Below, one piece after another: positions 24,712 through 33,954 of a DNA stretch of 58,978 nucleotides. A program made the position numbers and the translations under genes. The DNA comes from an uncultured Clostridia bacterium (GTDB taxonomy: Bacteria > Bacillota > Clostridia > Lachnospirales > CAG-274): assembly GCA_944383305.1 (NCBI GenBank), contig CALWOZ010000011.1:1-58978 (forward strand). The letters run 5' to 3'. The number at the start of each line of letters is the position of its first letter. The stretch's first letter is position 1. Below the pieces are notes generated by a model that ran no database searches, was not told where the DNA came from, and was given only the letters and a program-made list of their open reading frames with translations.

Positions 24712-25896
24712 ATGGAATATGATTTTTTATTAATTATAGCAATTATTTTACTTTCTACTAAATTTTTTGGATTAGTATCAGAAAAAGTTCATATGCCACA
24801 AGTTGTCGGTGCATTGTTAGCCGGAGTTATATTAGGTCCTTCTGTTTTAGGCGTGTTAACAGAAACGGAATTTGTTGCACAAACTGCTGAAATGGGAGTT
24901 ATTTTATTGTTATTTTTAGCTGGACTTGATACAGACTTAGAAGAAGTTAAAAAAACAGGACTAGCCTCTGTTTTAATAGCAATAATAGAGATTATTGTAT
25001 CTTTAGTTGGTGGAGCTTTAGTTTATTATTTCTTCTATAAAGATAGTTCTAATAATGACCCGTTATTTTTCTTAAAAGCAGTATTTATGGGTGTTGTTGT
25101 AACATCAACCTCTGTTACTATTGCTGTAGAGGCATTAAGAGAAATGGGCAAGTTAAAAGGCAAAATGGGTACGACTATTTTAGGAGCTGCTATTTTAGAT
25201 GATATTATAGGTATTATTATATTAACAATAAGTATTAGTGCTACAGATACAAGTGTTAAACCATCTAGTGTATTTATAAAAATAATTTTATTCTTTATAT
25301 TTATAGGTGTATTATATTGGATAATACACAAAAGCAAAAAGTTTATCGAAAAGCAAAATGGTAAAAGAAGATCATCTATATATTCTTTAGCTTTCTGTTT
25401 TATTCTTGCTTATGTTTCTGAAAGATTTTTTGGTATAGCAGATTTAACAGGGGCATATTTTGCAGGTATTATACTTTGTAATATTGGAGTTAAAGAATAT
25501 GTAGCTAAAAAAGTTACTATTTTATCATATTTAATATTCTCTCCTATATTCTTTGCTAGTGTAGGGATAAAAACAGATATAAATGGTATTACAGTTAGTA
25601 TAATACTATTTACAGTAGTACTTTTAATAGTTTCTATTTTAACAAAGGTAATAGGTTGTTATTTAGGGGCTAAAATATGTAAATTTAATAATTTTACATC
25701 ACTTGCCATTGGTACCGGTATGATAGCTAGAGGAGAAGTTTCTTTAATTGTTGCTCAAAAAGGATCTGAAGCAGGATTAATAGACCAATATCTTTTTCCA
25801 GCTATTGTTATAGTAGTTATATTTACTACTTTATTGACACCAATTCTTTTAAAATTAGTCTTATCTAGTAAAAAAGCTACCCAGCAAATAGAATAA
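24712..25896 (+). CDS. Cation:proton antiporter, CPA2 family
   Basis: This 394-aa membrane protein starts at ATG 24712 with AGAGGTG in front; an in-frame GTG at 24703 lies in that ribosome binding site. It has about 12 helices. CPA2 (KefB/NapA-like) landmarks are VHMPQVVGALLAGVILGPSVLG (about 23-44), LLLFLAGLDTDLEEVKK, TSTSVTIAVEALREMGKLKGKMGTTILGAAILDDIIGIIIL with the ion-binding acidic pair, and GTGMIARGEVSLIVAQKG. It has no TrkA/RCK domain. Na+ or K+ selectivity cannot be read. Confidence 0.93.
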   Translation: MEYDFLLIIAIILLSTKFFGLVSEKVHMPQVVGALLAGVILGPSVLGVLTETEFVAQTAEMGVILLLFLAGLDTDLEEVKKTGLASVLIAIIEIIVSLVGGALVYYFFYKDSSNNDPLFFLKAVFMGVVVTSTSVTIAVEALREMGKLKGKMGTTILGAAILDDIIGIIILTISISATDTSVKPSSVFIKIILFFIFIGVLYWIIHKSKKFIEKQNGKRRSSIYSLAFCFILAYVSERFFGIADLTGAYFAGIILCNIGVKEYVAKKVTILSYLIFSPIFFASVGIKTDINGITVSIILFTVVLLIVSILTKVIGCYLGAKICKFNNFTSLAIGTGMIARGEVSLIVAQKGSEAGLIDQYLFPAIVIVVIFTTLLTPILLKLVLSSKKATQQIE

Positions 25897-25922
25897 TATG
25901 TAGATAAATATAACAATAAATT

Positions 25923-25968
25923 AAAATATATACAGAGATAAATTCATTTAAGTCTTTGTATATATTTT
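25923..25968 (+). terminator. Terminator of the antiporter gene
   Basis: AAAATATATACAGAGA (25923-25938) pairs with TCTTTGTATATATTTT (25953-25968), one G-U pair, then TTAATATTT. Confidence 0.65.
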
Positions 25969-26079
25969 TAATATTTATTATAATATTATTAAAATAATAA
26001 ATGAGTTTTACTTATTTTTATTAATATAAATATGTTAAAAAGTTAAATAGTATTTAATAGTGAAAGGTAGGATATATTT

Positions 26080-26640
26080 ATGAAAAATTTAAAATTATTT
26101 TTAAAATATTTATGTGGTGAGTTTAATAATAATAAACAAGTAGAGGCAGAGGAAAAAGAGGGTAAAGTTATACACCCTAAAGCTAAGCATATAAATAATA
26201 TATGTAATCATAAAATTAAAAATTTACCTGAAGATTTTAATGGATTTTTTGTTATAGAAGAAAGCTATTATGAACAAGGGAATTTTAAAAATATTTTGCC
26301 TCATTTATTTCTATTTACTGAAAATAGTGAAGGAAAAGTAGTTTTGACCTCTTATGATTTACCAAAAAATATATCTAAAGAAGATTTTAGAAACAATAAT
26401 GAAAGTTTATTTATGGACTATAATGAACTTAAAATATCAGAAAAATTTAATCCTATGACTTATGAATTTATAAATAATGGATTTGAAGGTAAAAGTGTAA
26501 GTCATTTTACACCAGAAACTACATTTATTTTAAACGAAAGAACAGAAGAAAAGACTTTATATGTAAGTGAAATTTTTAAGAAAAATGATAAAATAACTTT
26601 TGGATTTGAAGAACCCATTATATATAATAAAGTAGAGTAA
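26080..26640 (+). CDS. Unknown protein with CpcT/CpeT-like pattern
   Basis: This 186-aa soluble protein has no signal or membrane segment. By eye it follows the CpcT/CpeT (phycobiliprotein chromophore lyase) layout. FLKYLCGEFNNNKQVEAE resembles the family's LaxxLaGxFsNxxQA. HPKAKHINNICNHKIKNLP then GFFVIEESYY resembles YxhIxxxxxPxP...lyxEQaY. NNGFEGKSVSH and TLYVSEIFKKNDKITF resemble the later FxGxxxPG...T...S.xxix.d.ixx.drG. No phototrophy gene is here, so the role would differ. It stands alone with AAAGGTAGG upstream. The assignment is a manual alignment only. Confidence 0.5.
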   Translation: MKNLKLFLKYLCGEFNNNKQVEAEEKEGKVIHPKAKHINNICNHKIKNLPEDFNGFFVIEESYYEQGNFKNILPHLFLFTENSEGKVVLTSYDLPKNISKEDFRNNNESLFMDYNELKISEKFNPMTYEFINNGFEGKSVSHFTPETTFILNERTEEKTLYVSEIFKKNDKITFGFEEPIIYNKVE

Positions 26641-26852
26641 TATATAATTATTTTTATAAAAGTATATTAAATAAAATATTTTTATACTGTTTTTATATTA
26701 TTTTATATGTGTAGATAATATTTTAAACAGCTTATCATATAGTTATAAATTATTAAGTTACTTATTTTATGAAACTTACAGTTAAGGATAATGCTGTAAT
26801 TAAGTAAACCAAACATTACAAATAATTTTTATTAAAATTGAGATTTTGGAAT

Positions 26853-27095
26853 ATGGAAAATGAATTGCTTGTGAATTTAGATAAACTTCATACAACAGAA
26901 CTAGGTGTTGTTAGAATTAAAAAGAACTTATCATTAAATGTAGAAAATGTGGTTGAATGGTGTAAATCAAAAATTAATCTTGTAAATGCTAAAATTATAA
27001 GAAAAGGTAAAAATTGGTATATATCTATTGACGACTGTATAATTACTGTAAATGCTTATAGCTATACAATTATTACTGCACATAAGAAAAAATAA
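26853..27095 (+). CDS. DUF3781-like protein
   Basis: The protein has 80 aa when started at ATG 26853. The sequence NLDKLHTTELGVVRIKKNL, NVVEWCKSKI, IIRKGKNWYISIDD and ITVNAYSYTIITAHK follows the DUF3781 family found in Firmicutes, whose function is unknown. There is no membrane segment. The ribosome binding site is weak (TTGGAAT). An in-frame TTG at 26838 would add five residues. It has no operon partner; the next gene is 240 bp away. Confidence 0.75.
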   Translation: MENELLVNLDKLHTTELGVVRIKKNLSLNVENVVEWCKSKINLVNAKIIRKGKNWYISIDDCIITVNAYSYTIITAHKKK

Positions 27096-27338
27096 TGAAA
27101 AAACCAAAATATTTTGTAAAAGATTGATTAAATATAAAATTTAAGCTTATTTAATAATAAGGTGAATATAAATGAACAAAATCCACTTTCTAAGGATTTT
27201 ATTATTAAAATTTATAAATTAGATTAATAATTTAACATTAAAAAGATATAAAATACTTATAATTAGAAAAGAGTATAGAAATAAGCAATATATAGAAAAT
27301 ATTATTTAATATCTGAGATAACTTACCGAGGTATAATA

Positions 27339-28610
27339 ATGAAAAAAATACTATTAAATAACAAAAGTTTAAATGGTAAAACTACTGTTTTAGGAGATAA
27401 ATCTATATCCCATCGTGCTATTATGATTGGAGCTTTGGCTGAGGGGATAACTAACATAAAAGGATTTTTAAAAGGTGAAGACTGTATAGCTACTATTAAT
27501 TGTTTTAAAGAACTTGGTATAAAAATTGTAGAAAATGAAGATATGATTAGTGTATATGGAAATGGGTTATATGGATTAAAAAAACCTAAAAATCAACTTT
27601 ATGTAGGAAATAGTGGGACTACTATACGTCTTATATCTGGAATATTATCAGCTCAAAAATTTTCTTCTATTGTAACAGGGGATAGTTCAATAATAAAAAG
27701 ACCTATGAAAAGGATAGTAGAGCCCTTATCCTTAATGGGAGCTAATATAGAAAGTGACAATGGATTTGCTCCATTATATATAAATGGTAGTAATTTAAAA
27801 GGTATAGAATATAATATGCCTATTGCTAGTGCTCAAGTAAAATCAGCAATATTATTAGCTAGTCTTTTTGCTAAAAATAAAACAACTATTATAGAAAAAT
27901 ATAAGTCAAGAGATCATTCTGAAATAATGTTGAAACAATTTGGAGCAAACATTAGCATTAACAACAATGTTATAGAATGTAACCCTGTTAGTAAACTAAT
28001 ACCACAAAATATAAATATATGTGGAGATATATCATCTGCTTGTTTTATTATAGTGGGAGCCTTAATAACAAAAAACTCACATATTATTATAGAAAATGTG
28101 GGTATAAATCCAACCAGAACAGGATTTTTAGAAGTTTTATTAAAAATGGGAGCTAATATTAAATTTTTAAATATTAAATATATAAACGGAGAAAAGGTTT
28201 GTGATATAGAAGTAAAGTCATCTAAATTAAAAGCTTGTGATATATCTGGTGATATTATCCCTAAAATGATAGATGAAATACCTTTATTTGCCTTAGTTGC
28301 CTCTTTAGCTAGTGGTACAAGTGTAGTTAAAGATGCCGAAGAACTAAAATTTAAAGAAAGTAATAGAATAAAAACTATATCAACTGAGCTTAATAAAATA
28401 GGTGCTAATATTATAGAAGCAAGTGATGGTATGATAATAGAAGGGGACAAAATATTTTATGGCAATGAATGTGAAAGCTATAATGACCATAGAATAGCTA
28501 TGTGTATAGCTATAGCCTCTTTAGTTTGTAATGAGCCTATAATTTTAAATAATTATGAGTGTGTAAATATATCCTTTCCTAACTTTTTTGACATTTTAGA
28601 AAATTTATAA
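27339..28610 (+). CDS. aroA: 3-phosphoshikimate 1-carboxyvinyltransferase (EPSP synthase)
   Basis: This 423-aa shikimate pathway enzyme makes EPSP from shikimate-3-phosphate and PEP. Motifs: GDKSISHRAIMIGALAEG (about 19-36), LYVGNSGTTIRLISGILSAQ (about 87-106), GDSSIIKRPMKRIVEPL, and near the end ELKFKESNRIKTI and YNDHRIAMCIAIASL. Full length. It stands alone and is not clustered with other aro genes. A terminator follows 1 base after the stop. Confidence 0.96.
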   Translation: MKKILLNNKSLNGKTTVLGDKSISHRAIMIGALAEGITNIKGFLKGEDCIATINCFKELGIKIVENEDMISVYGNGLYGLKKPKNQLYVGNSGTTIRLISGILSAQKFSSIVTGDSSIIKRPMKRIVEPLSLMGANIESDNGFAPLYINGSNLKGIEYNMPIASAQVKSAILLASLFAKNKTTIIEKYKSRDHSEIMLKQFGANISINNNVIECNPVSKLIPQNINICGDISSACFIIVGALITKNSHIIIENVGINPTRTGFLEVLLKMGANIKFLNIKYINGEKVCDIEVKSSKLKACDISGDIIPKMIDEIPLFALVASLASGTSVVKDAEELKFKESNRIKTISTELNKIGANIIEASDGMIIEGDKIFYGNECESYNDHRIAMCIAIASLVCNEPIILNNYECVNISFPNFFDILENL

Positions 28611-28644
28611 AATAAAAGCTATGTATTAATACATAGCTTTTATT
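28611..28644. terminator. Terminator after aroA
   Basis: AATAAAAGCTATGTA (28611-28625) pairs perfectly with TACATAGCTTTTATT (28630-28644). A and T tracts flank both sides, so it can also serve the reverse-strand GNAT gene. Confidence 0.8.
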
Positions 28645-28718
28645 AATATAAGATGCAACTTAATTTTTAATTATAAATAAGTTTAAGAATATAATTAAAA
28701 AGTTTAAAAAATTAAGTT

Positions 28719-29177
28719 TTAAACAATAGATTTTATATATATTTGACAAGGATTAGATTTATCCCATAAGGTAGGGAAACATTCAAGTTCTTTAAATCCT
28801 AGACTTTTATAAAATTTATTAGTAATATCATATATGTCATATATACCTTGTTTAACTGTTTTTACTTGTATAAATTCATAATTATGCTGTTTGGCATAGT
28901 TATAAAAAGCATTAAATAACATTTTACCAATACCATTATTATGATAGGTTTTTAATACTCCCATAACATATATTTCGGCAGTATAAATACTTGTTTCTTT
29001 TAATGTTATAAATCCTTTTATTATATTATCTTCTTTTTCAATCCAAAATGGCATATCTATACAATTATCTATATATTCTTGTGTACTTTCTGGTATTCCA
29101 AACCATTCTGGTAACTTAGATAATATTTCTTTAGCTATTTTTTGTTTTTCTATTTTATCATTTATAAAAAATATCAT
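28719..29177 (-). CDS. GNAT-family N-acetyltransferase
   Basis: This 152-aa protein has a single GNAT fold. The acetyl-CoA site is YVMGVLKTYHNNGIGKMLFNAFYNYAKQ (Q/RxxGxG/A type, here NNGIGK), preceded by the beta strands GFITLKETSIYTAEIYVM. NKFYKSLGFKEL is the usual C-terminal YxxxGF motif. The substrate is unknown. It begins 3 bp after ligA and so is probably cotranscribed with it. Confidence 0.88.
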   Translation of the reverse strand: MIFFINDKIEKQKIAKEILSKLPEWFGIPESTQEYIDNCIDMPFWIEKEDNIIKGFITLKETSIYTAEIYVMGVLKTYHNNGIGKMLFNAFYNYAKQHNYEFIQVKTVKQGIYDIYDITNKFYKSLGFKELECFPTLWDKSNPCQIYIKSIV

Positions 29178-29180
29178 ATC

Positions 29181-31124
29181 TTACTCCTGTATCAAATTTA
29201 AAAATTCATATTCATCTATAATAGGTATATTAAGTTCTTTAGCTTTTTTATTTTTAGACGAAGTAGAATTCTTATCATTATTTATAAGATAGTCTGTTTT
29301 ATTAGAAACACTACTTGTAACTTTGCCACCTAAATCTTCTATTTTTTGTTGAAGTTCTTTTCTATTTTTAAATGTTTTTAAGTCTCCTGTTATTACAAAT
29401 GTTTTATCTTTTATAGACATATTAGAGTTATTAATATTAGGGTTATCATTTAGTTTTAACAAAGGAAATACCTTATTAATACATTTAATATTTTCTTCAT
29501 TAGAGAAATAATTTATTATGGAGTTTGCCATAATTTCACCAAAGCCATCTATTTCAATAAGTTCTTCTAATGAGGCACTTTTTATTTTATCAAAATTATA
29601 ATCAAAATGTTTGCATAAAATTTTTGCATTACTAAGACCTATATGTTCTATACCTAAAGAATAAATAAAATTAGCAAGGGTAGTATTTTTTGAATTTTCT
29701 ATTGAGTTTATAAGATTTGTATAAGACTTTTCACCAAAGCCTTGCATATTAATTATATCATCTTTATATTGTTCTAAAGTATATATGTCTGTAAAATCTT
29801 TTATAAAATTATTATTTATAAACTTTTCAATGGTAGCTTTAGAAAAGTCAGTTATATTCATAGCATCTCTAGATACATAATGTACAATGCCATTAATTGT
29901 TTTAGCTATACATTTTGGATTAGTACATTTTAAAGCTAGACCATCTCTTATTTGTATAGGCTTTGCATCACCTCCACAAGCATTACACTTAGTTGGTATT
30001 TCTAATGTGTCACTATTAGTTTCATTTTCAGCTATTTGTGGAATAATCATATTTGCTTTATATACTTTTATAGTATCTCCTATACCTAATTTTAAATTTT
30101 TTATAATACTTATATTGTGAAGACTAGCTCTATTTACAGTAGTCCCCTCTAGTTCTACTGGCTCGAATATAGCAACAGGATTAATAAGACCAGTTCTAGA
30201 TGTGTTCCATTCCACGTCTAATAAAGTAGTAGTAGCTAAGTCGTCAGCCCATTTAAAAGCAATTGAATCTTTAGGAAATTTTGAGGTTTCACCTAAACTA
30301 TTACTATATTCTATATTATCAAAAGTTATTACAAGTCCATCTGTTGCAAATTTATTTTTTTCTACTTTATGTTCAAAGTCTAATATGGCTTTTGACACAT
30401 TGTTTCTTTCTACTAAAGTATATTCTACTGTTTCAAAGCCTAAAGAGGACAAAAATTTTAGCTGTTCAGATTTTAATTTAAAATTTTTATTACATTTTAC
30501 TAAAGAAAAGGCTAAAAAACTTACATTTCTATCTTTTGTTATTTCATTATTAAGCTGTCTTACAGTACCACTACATAAATTTCGTGGATTTTTATATTTT
30601 TCTGTTATATCTAAATTTTCATTTATATTTTCAAAATCTTCAAAAGAGATAAGAGCTTCTCCTCGTATAATAAGTTCTTCTTTAAAAGGTATTTTTAAAG
30701 GAATATTTTTAAAAACTTTACAATTATGAGTAATATCCTCACCAATTTCACCATTACCTCTTGTTACGGCACTAACAAGGCTACCATCTTCATATGTTAA
30801 AACTATTGTTAATCCGTCCATTTTAAATGACAATAGTCCTTGTTGTTGGTCTAAAAAATCTTCTATTTTAGAAATTTCTTTAGTTTTATCTAGAGATAAC
30901 ATTTTTTTATCGTGTTTTACTTTTTTTAACTCACTTAAAACTATATATCCAACTTGTCTAGTAGGACTATTAGATAATACTATACCTGTTTCTTTTTCAA
31001 GTTTTTCTAACTGGTCATATAGTTTATCATATTCAAAATCAGACATTATTTCATAGCTTTCTTGATAATATGCTTTTCTAGCTTGATTTAGTTTATTAAC
31101 AAGTTTTTTAATTTCTTCTATCAT
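29181..31124 (-). CDS. ligA: NAD-dependent DNA ligase LigA
   Basis: This 647-aa enzyme seals nicks in replication and repair. Domains: Ia (YYQESYEIMSDFEYDKLY, NAD binding), adenylation domain with the catalytic KMDG (Lys about 101), and OB fold. The zinc finger is CNACG...LKCTNPKC, followed by helix-hairpin-helix repeats (IEHIGLSNAKIL, EIDGFGEIMANSI) and a C-terminal BRCT (FVITGDLKTFKNRKELQQ). It is slightly shorter than the usual 660-670. KMDG replaces the usual KVDG, and the sequence is divergent enough that a second ligase copy elsewhere is possible. GGAGAT precedes the start. Confidence 0.94.
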   Translation of the reverse strand: MIEEIKKLVNKLNQARKAYYQESYEIMSDFEYDKLYDQLEKLEKETGIVLSNSPTRQVGYIVLSELKKVKHDKKMLSLDKTKEISKIEDFLDQQQGLLSFKMDGLTIVLTYEDGSLVSAVTRGNGEIGEDITHNCKVFKNIPLKIPFKEELIIRGEALISFEDFENINENLDITEKYKNPRNLCSGTVRQLNNEITKDRNVSFLAFSLVKCNKNFKLKSEQLKFLSSLGFETVEYTLVERNNVSKAILDFEHKVEKNKFATDGLVITFDNIEYSNSLGETSKFPKDSIAFKWADDLATTTLLDVEWNTSRTGLINPVAIFEPVELEGTTVNRASLHNISIIKNLKLGIGDTIKVYKANMIIPQIAENETNSDTLEIPTKCNACGGDAKPIQIRDGLALKCTNPKCIAKTINGIVHYVSRDAMNITDFSKATIEKFINNNFIKDFTDIYTLEQYKDDIINMQGFGEKSYTNLINSIENSKNTTLANFIYSLGIEHIGLSNAKILCKHFDYNFDKIKSASLEELIEIDGFGEIMANSIINYFSNEENIKCINKVFPLLKLNDNPNINNSNMSIKDKTFVITGDLKTFKNRKELQQKIEDLGGKVTSSVSNKTDYLINNDKNSTSSKNKKAKELNIPIIDEYEFLNLIQE

Positions 31125-31144
31125 TTTTATCTCCTTATTTATTT

Positions 31145-32224
31145 TTATAGTAATTCTAGTTCATTTAATAAGTTTTTACAATGAATAGATAAATTTTTAG
31201 ATAAATCTGTTTTTAATAAATTTTTAAGGATATTTTTGGCTAAATCATAATCTTCTAAATATAAAAGACAATCAACTTTTAAACAAGTAATTTCATCTAA
31301 AAATATTTTGCTATTTTCATTTATTTTTTCAGTATTTAATATTTTATCACAATATATGATAGCTTGTTTATAATTTTCGTTATAAATGTATAAATAAATC
31401 ATATTCTTTATAATATTTAAGTCATAATTAATATATTTTAAAACTTTTTCAAAATATATTATACAATTATCAAAGCTGTTTAATAATTGAAGACAAACGG
31501 CTTTTACATAATAAATATCTGTTAATTCTTTTTTTGTTAGCATATTTTTAAATATTAATGCAGAATTAAAATATTTAAGTGCCTCTATAAAATTATTTTC
31601 ATTATATAAATATATAGTGCCTCTTTTATATAATAATTGGGGATTTTCAGGGGGATTTTTTAGTGTATCGTCTATTGTATTATTAATAACCGTATTTATA
31701 AAACAACCATCATAAGTATTTATAAATTGTGAAATTTTAAAATAAATAGGGTCTTTTTCATCACTTATATAAAAGTTATTATCCTCAACAAAAGGAATAT
31801 TAATACTGAAATTTCTATTTTCTAAAGGCAATAAAAAACAGTCTTTAGACTTTGCTTTAACATTAAAATAAAGGTCTCTACCAACAGAGGGATAACTTAA
31901 TTTTCTTTGTAAAAAGTTGTATATAGTAGCATTTTTATACCAGCCAACTATAAAGTATTTATTATCTTTTTCATAGACCCATATAACAAGAGTGTTATTT
32001 AATAATGTTGAACTATCATTTTGAAACTTTAATTTAGATAAATTTACAACTCCATCTTTTAAAGATACATAACCATAACAAAAATTATTATAGTCTTGAA
32101 AGTTATATATTTCAGGATTATTTGACTTTTTTTCTTGATAAAATTTATCATATATATTTAAAGAATTATCTTCAATACCGTTATAATAATTAGAAAAACC
32201 AATTTTAAAAACAATAAAATTCAT
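31145..32224 (-). CDS. Tetratricopeptide protein with N-terminal reader-like domain
   Basis: This 359-aa cytosolic protein has two parts. Residues 1-150 contain YNFQDYNNFCYGYVSLKDG, LVIWVYEKDNKYFIVGWYKNATIY, and LQRKLSYPS. I recall this CYGYV...VVWV...VVGWYKNATVY pattern from N-termini of HNH-type restriction nucleases and related proteins, where it may recognise DNA. Residues 190-355 are four or five TPR-like helical pairs (LLYKRGTIYLYNENNFIEALKYF, DIYYVKAVCLQLLNSFDNCIIYF). There is no nuclease domain. It starts 20 bp upstream of ligA on the same strand. Function unknown; a link to modified DNA or phage defence is inference. Confidence 0.55.
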   Translation of the reverse strand: MNFIVFKIGFSNYYNGIEDNSLNIYDKFYQEKKSNNPEIYNFQDYNNFCYGYVSLKDGVVNLSKLKFQNDSSTLLNNTLVIWVYEKDNKYFIVGWYKNATIYNFLQRKLSYPSVGRDLYFNVKAKSKDCFLLPLENRNFSINIPFVEDNNFYISDEKDPIYFKISQFINTYDGCFINTVINNTIDDTLKNPPENPQLLYKRGTIYLYNENNFIEALKYFNSALIFKNMLTKKELTDIYYVKAVCLQLLNSFDNCIIYFEKVLKYINYDLNIIKNMIYLYIYNENYKQAIIYCDKILNTEKINENSKIFLDEITCLKVDCLLYLEDYDLAKNILKNLLKTDLSKNLSIHCKNLLNELELL

Positions 32225-32423
32225 AACAACCTCTTTATTAAACTGAATAATTTATATAAAATATTTTATAATAAATTATTATATCAAAAAAATATAGAAT
32301 ATTAAAGATAAATTGTTAATAAAATAAAAACATTTTATTAAAACTAGCTAAATAGTATGTACTTTTTTTTAATTTAGTATTATAATATTAAAGATAATAT
32401 ATTTATAATTAAAGGAGAAAAAT

Positions 32424-32843
32424 ATGGACACAGTAATAGTCATTATGCAAAAAAATAAAAAGACTGGATTATTTGAAAAAGAATTACAGACACTTAATAT
32501 TTATAAATATGACCAATTTATATTAAATATTTATGCTTTAGAAAGAGAAAATAATAAAATATATTTAAACTTAAAGCTGACAACCGACAAAGACGTACTA
32601 GATTGGGAATATAATGCTATATATGATTATTATGATATGGATATTTTTAAAGAATTAGGATATGAAATAATAGAATGTGATGAAGAATATAATCCAACTT
32701 GGGAAATTAGTTTTGAATACATTGATAATAATCAAGAAATTACAAATATTGTAAATAATATTTTAGAAATTCATAATAAAGAATTAACAGAAGTATTTAA
32801 TATAATAGTTGATAAAGAAGGAGAATACAAAAATGAAGAATAA
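32424..32843 (+). CDS. Conserved unknown protein (DUF6762-like)
   Basis: This 139-aa acidic soluble protein begins MDTVIVIMQKNKKTGLFEKEL and continues LKLTTDKDVLDWEYNAIYDYYD and YNPTWEISFEY. I associate this pattern with the clostridial DUF6762 family, of unknown function. AAAGGAGA lies 9 bp upstream. Its end overlaps the start of the following anchored protein by 11 bp, so they are coexpressed. Confidence 0.6.
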   Translation: MDTVIVIMQKNKKTGLFEKELQTLNIYKYDQFILNIYALERENNKIYLNLKLTTDKDVLDWEYNAIYDYYDMDIFKELGYEIIECDEEYNPTWEISFEYIDNNQEITNIVNNILEIHNKELTEVFNIIVDKEGEYKNEE

Positions 32844-33912
32844 AAAAAATATTATAATAATATTAGGCATTGTGATTGCCTTAGTTGCAATTATTTCTAT
32901 TGTATATGTGTTTATTAATAAAAACCAAAATAATAATACAAATATAACTTTACCACAAACTACTTTAGATAATCTAAATGAATTTAATCAAAAATTAGAC
33001 CAATATTATATTGACACTTGGAATGAAAATAAATTTTTATCATCTTATAGCTATTTAGTAAAAAATAATGGAGAAGAGGTAACCATTCAAGACATAGAAG
33101 AAACTTTAGGATATACTGTGCCTGAAGAACTTAAAAACGTAAGTTTACACTTTGTAAAACCAAAAAGTTTAAAGTCTTATTTAGGCGATAAAATAATAGA
33201 CGATGACCCTGAAATTTTAACTGTATATAGTGCATTGCCAGTAGAAAATGGTATGTATGTTTCTTCTAAATTTGATGAGGGTGGATTTATATCTGAAAAA
33301 GATTATAAACAATTTGTGACTGAGCATTCTTGGGTACACGGAGAAGTTAGAACGCCTAATAAAGATGATGAAGAATATATACAAATACTAGAAGCAGTAC
33401 AACAAAAAGACAATTTATTACAAGACGGTAACGTTAAGCATATTGCTTGTGATGATAAATATGCTATGATAGTTATATCTAGTAAAGACGACCCTTCTTA
33501 TTTAAAACAATATGCTTTACAAAAAAATGAAAATAATAAATATGACATTATTGTTGAAGGATTAGAAGGACTTGACAATAAAATATTTGTAAATTATGCC
33601 TATACAGATTTTGAACTTTCATTACTTCCTCTATATGAAATATATAATTATGAAAATATATCATCTAATTTTAGCTATGTTGTAGAAAATTTAAAAGAAA
33701 GTGGAGAATTAGATAATAGTGAAGAATTGACATATTCTTGTGGTGCAGGTAATTTTATATATTTAGAATTTAAGTCTAATCTTAAAATGTTATTATATAT
33801 AAACCAAGAAGGTTTAATGGATATATATGAAGTTGACAACTTTAAAACAGCTTTATCACAAATGTTAAAGTTAGAAGATAATCCGCCAGCGTTTATATTA
33901 AATTTTCAATAG
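32833..33912 (+). CDS. Membrane-anchored extracytoplasmic protein, unknown
   Basis: This 359-aa protein starts at ATG 32833 with AAGGAG 9 bases upstream. It has a Lys-rich N-terminus, one membrane helix (about 7-27, IIIILGIVIALVAIISIVYVF), an Asn/Thr linker, and a soluble external region of about 320 residues. That region has no Cys ladder or catalytic motif I recognise; LDQYYIDTWNENKFLSSYSYL and YSCGAGNFIYLEF are distinctive. It is translationally coupled to the preceding gene. I do not recognise the family. Confidence 0.75.
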   Translation: MKNKKNIIIILGIVIALVAIISIVYVFINKNQNNNTNITLPQTTLDNLNEFNQKLDQYYIDTWNENKFLSSYSYLVKNNGEEVTIQDIEETLGYTVPEELKNVSLHFVKPKSLKSYLGDKIIDDDPEILTVYSALPVENGMYVSSKFDEGGFISEKDYKQFVTEHSWVHGEVRTPNKDDEEYIQILEAVQQKDNLLQDGNVKHIACDDKYAMIVISSKDDPSYLKQYALQKNENNKYDIIVEGLEGLDNKIFVNYAYTDFELSLLPLYEIYNYENISSNFSYVVENLKESGELDNSEELTYSCGAGNFIYLEFKSNLKMLLYINQEGLMDIYEVDNFKTALSQMLKLEDNPPAFILNFQ

Positions 33913-33954
33913 CATTATTAATAAATTTTCAAAAAAGGGAGAGAGGATGTAAAA

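Noticed and set aside
27172-27222. 16-codon frame MNKIHFLRILLLKFIN before aroA with AAGGTGA upstream
   Set aside because: Too short, no attenuator fold around it, no shikimate-related codon run; probably chance.
30202-30729. 175-codon forward open frame opposite ligA
   Set aside because: It lies fully inside a conserved ligase gene, has no ribosome binding site, and its peptide follows the complement of the ligase codons. The same applies to long opposite frames at 27914-28450 and 35802-36362.
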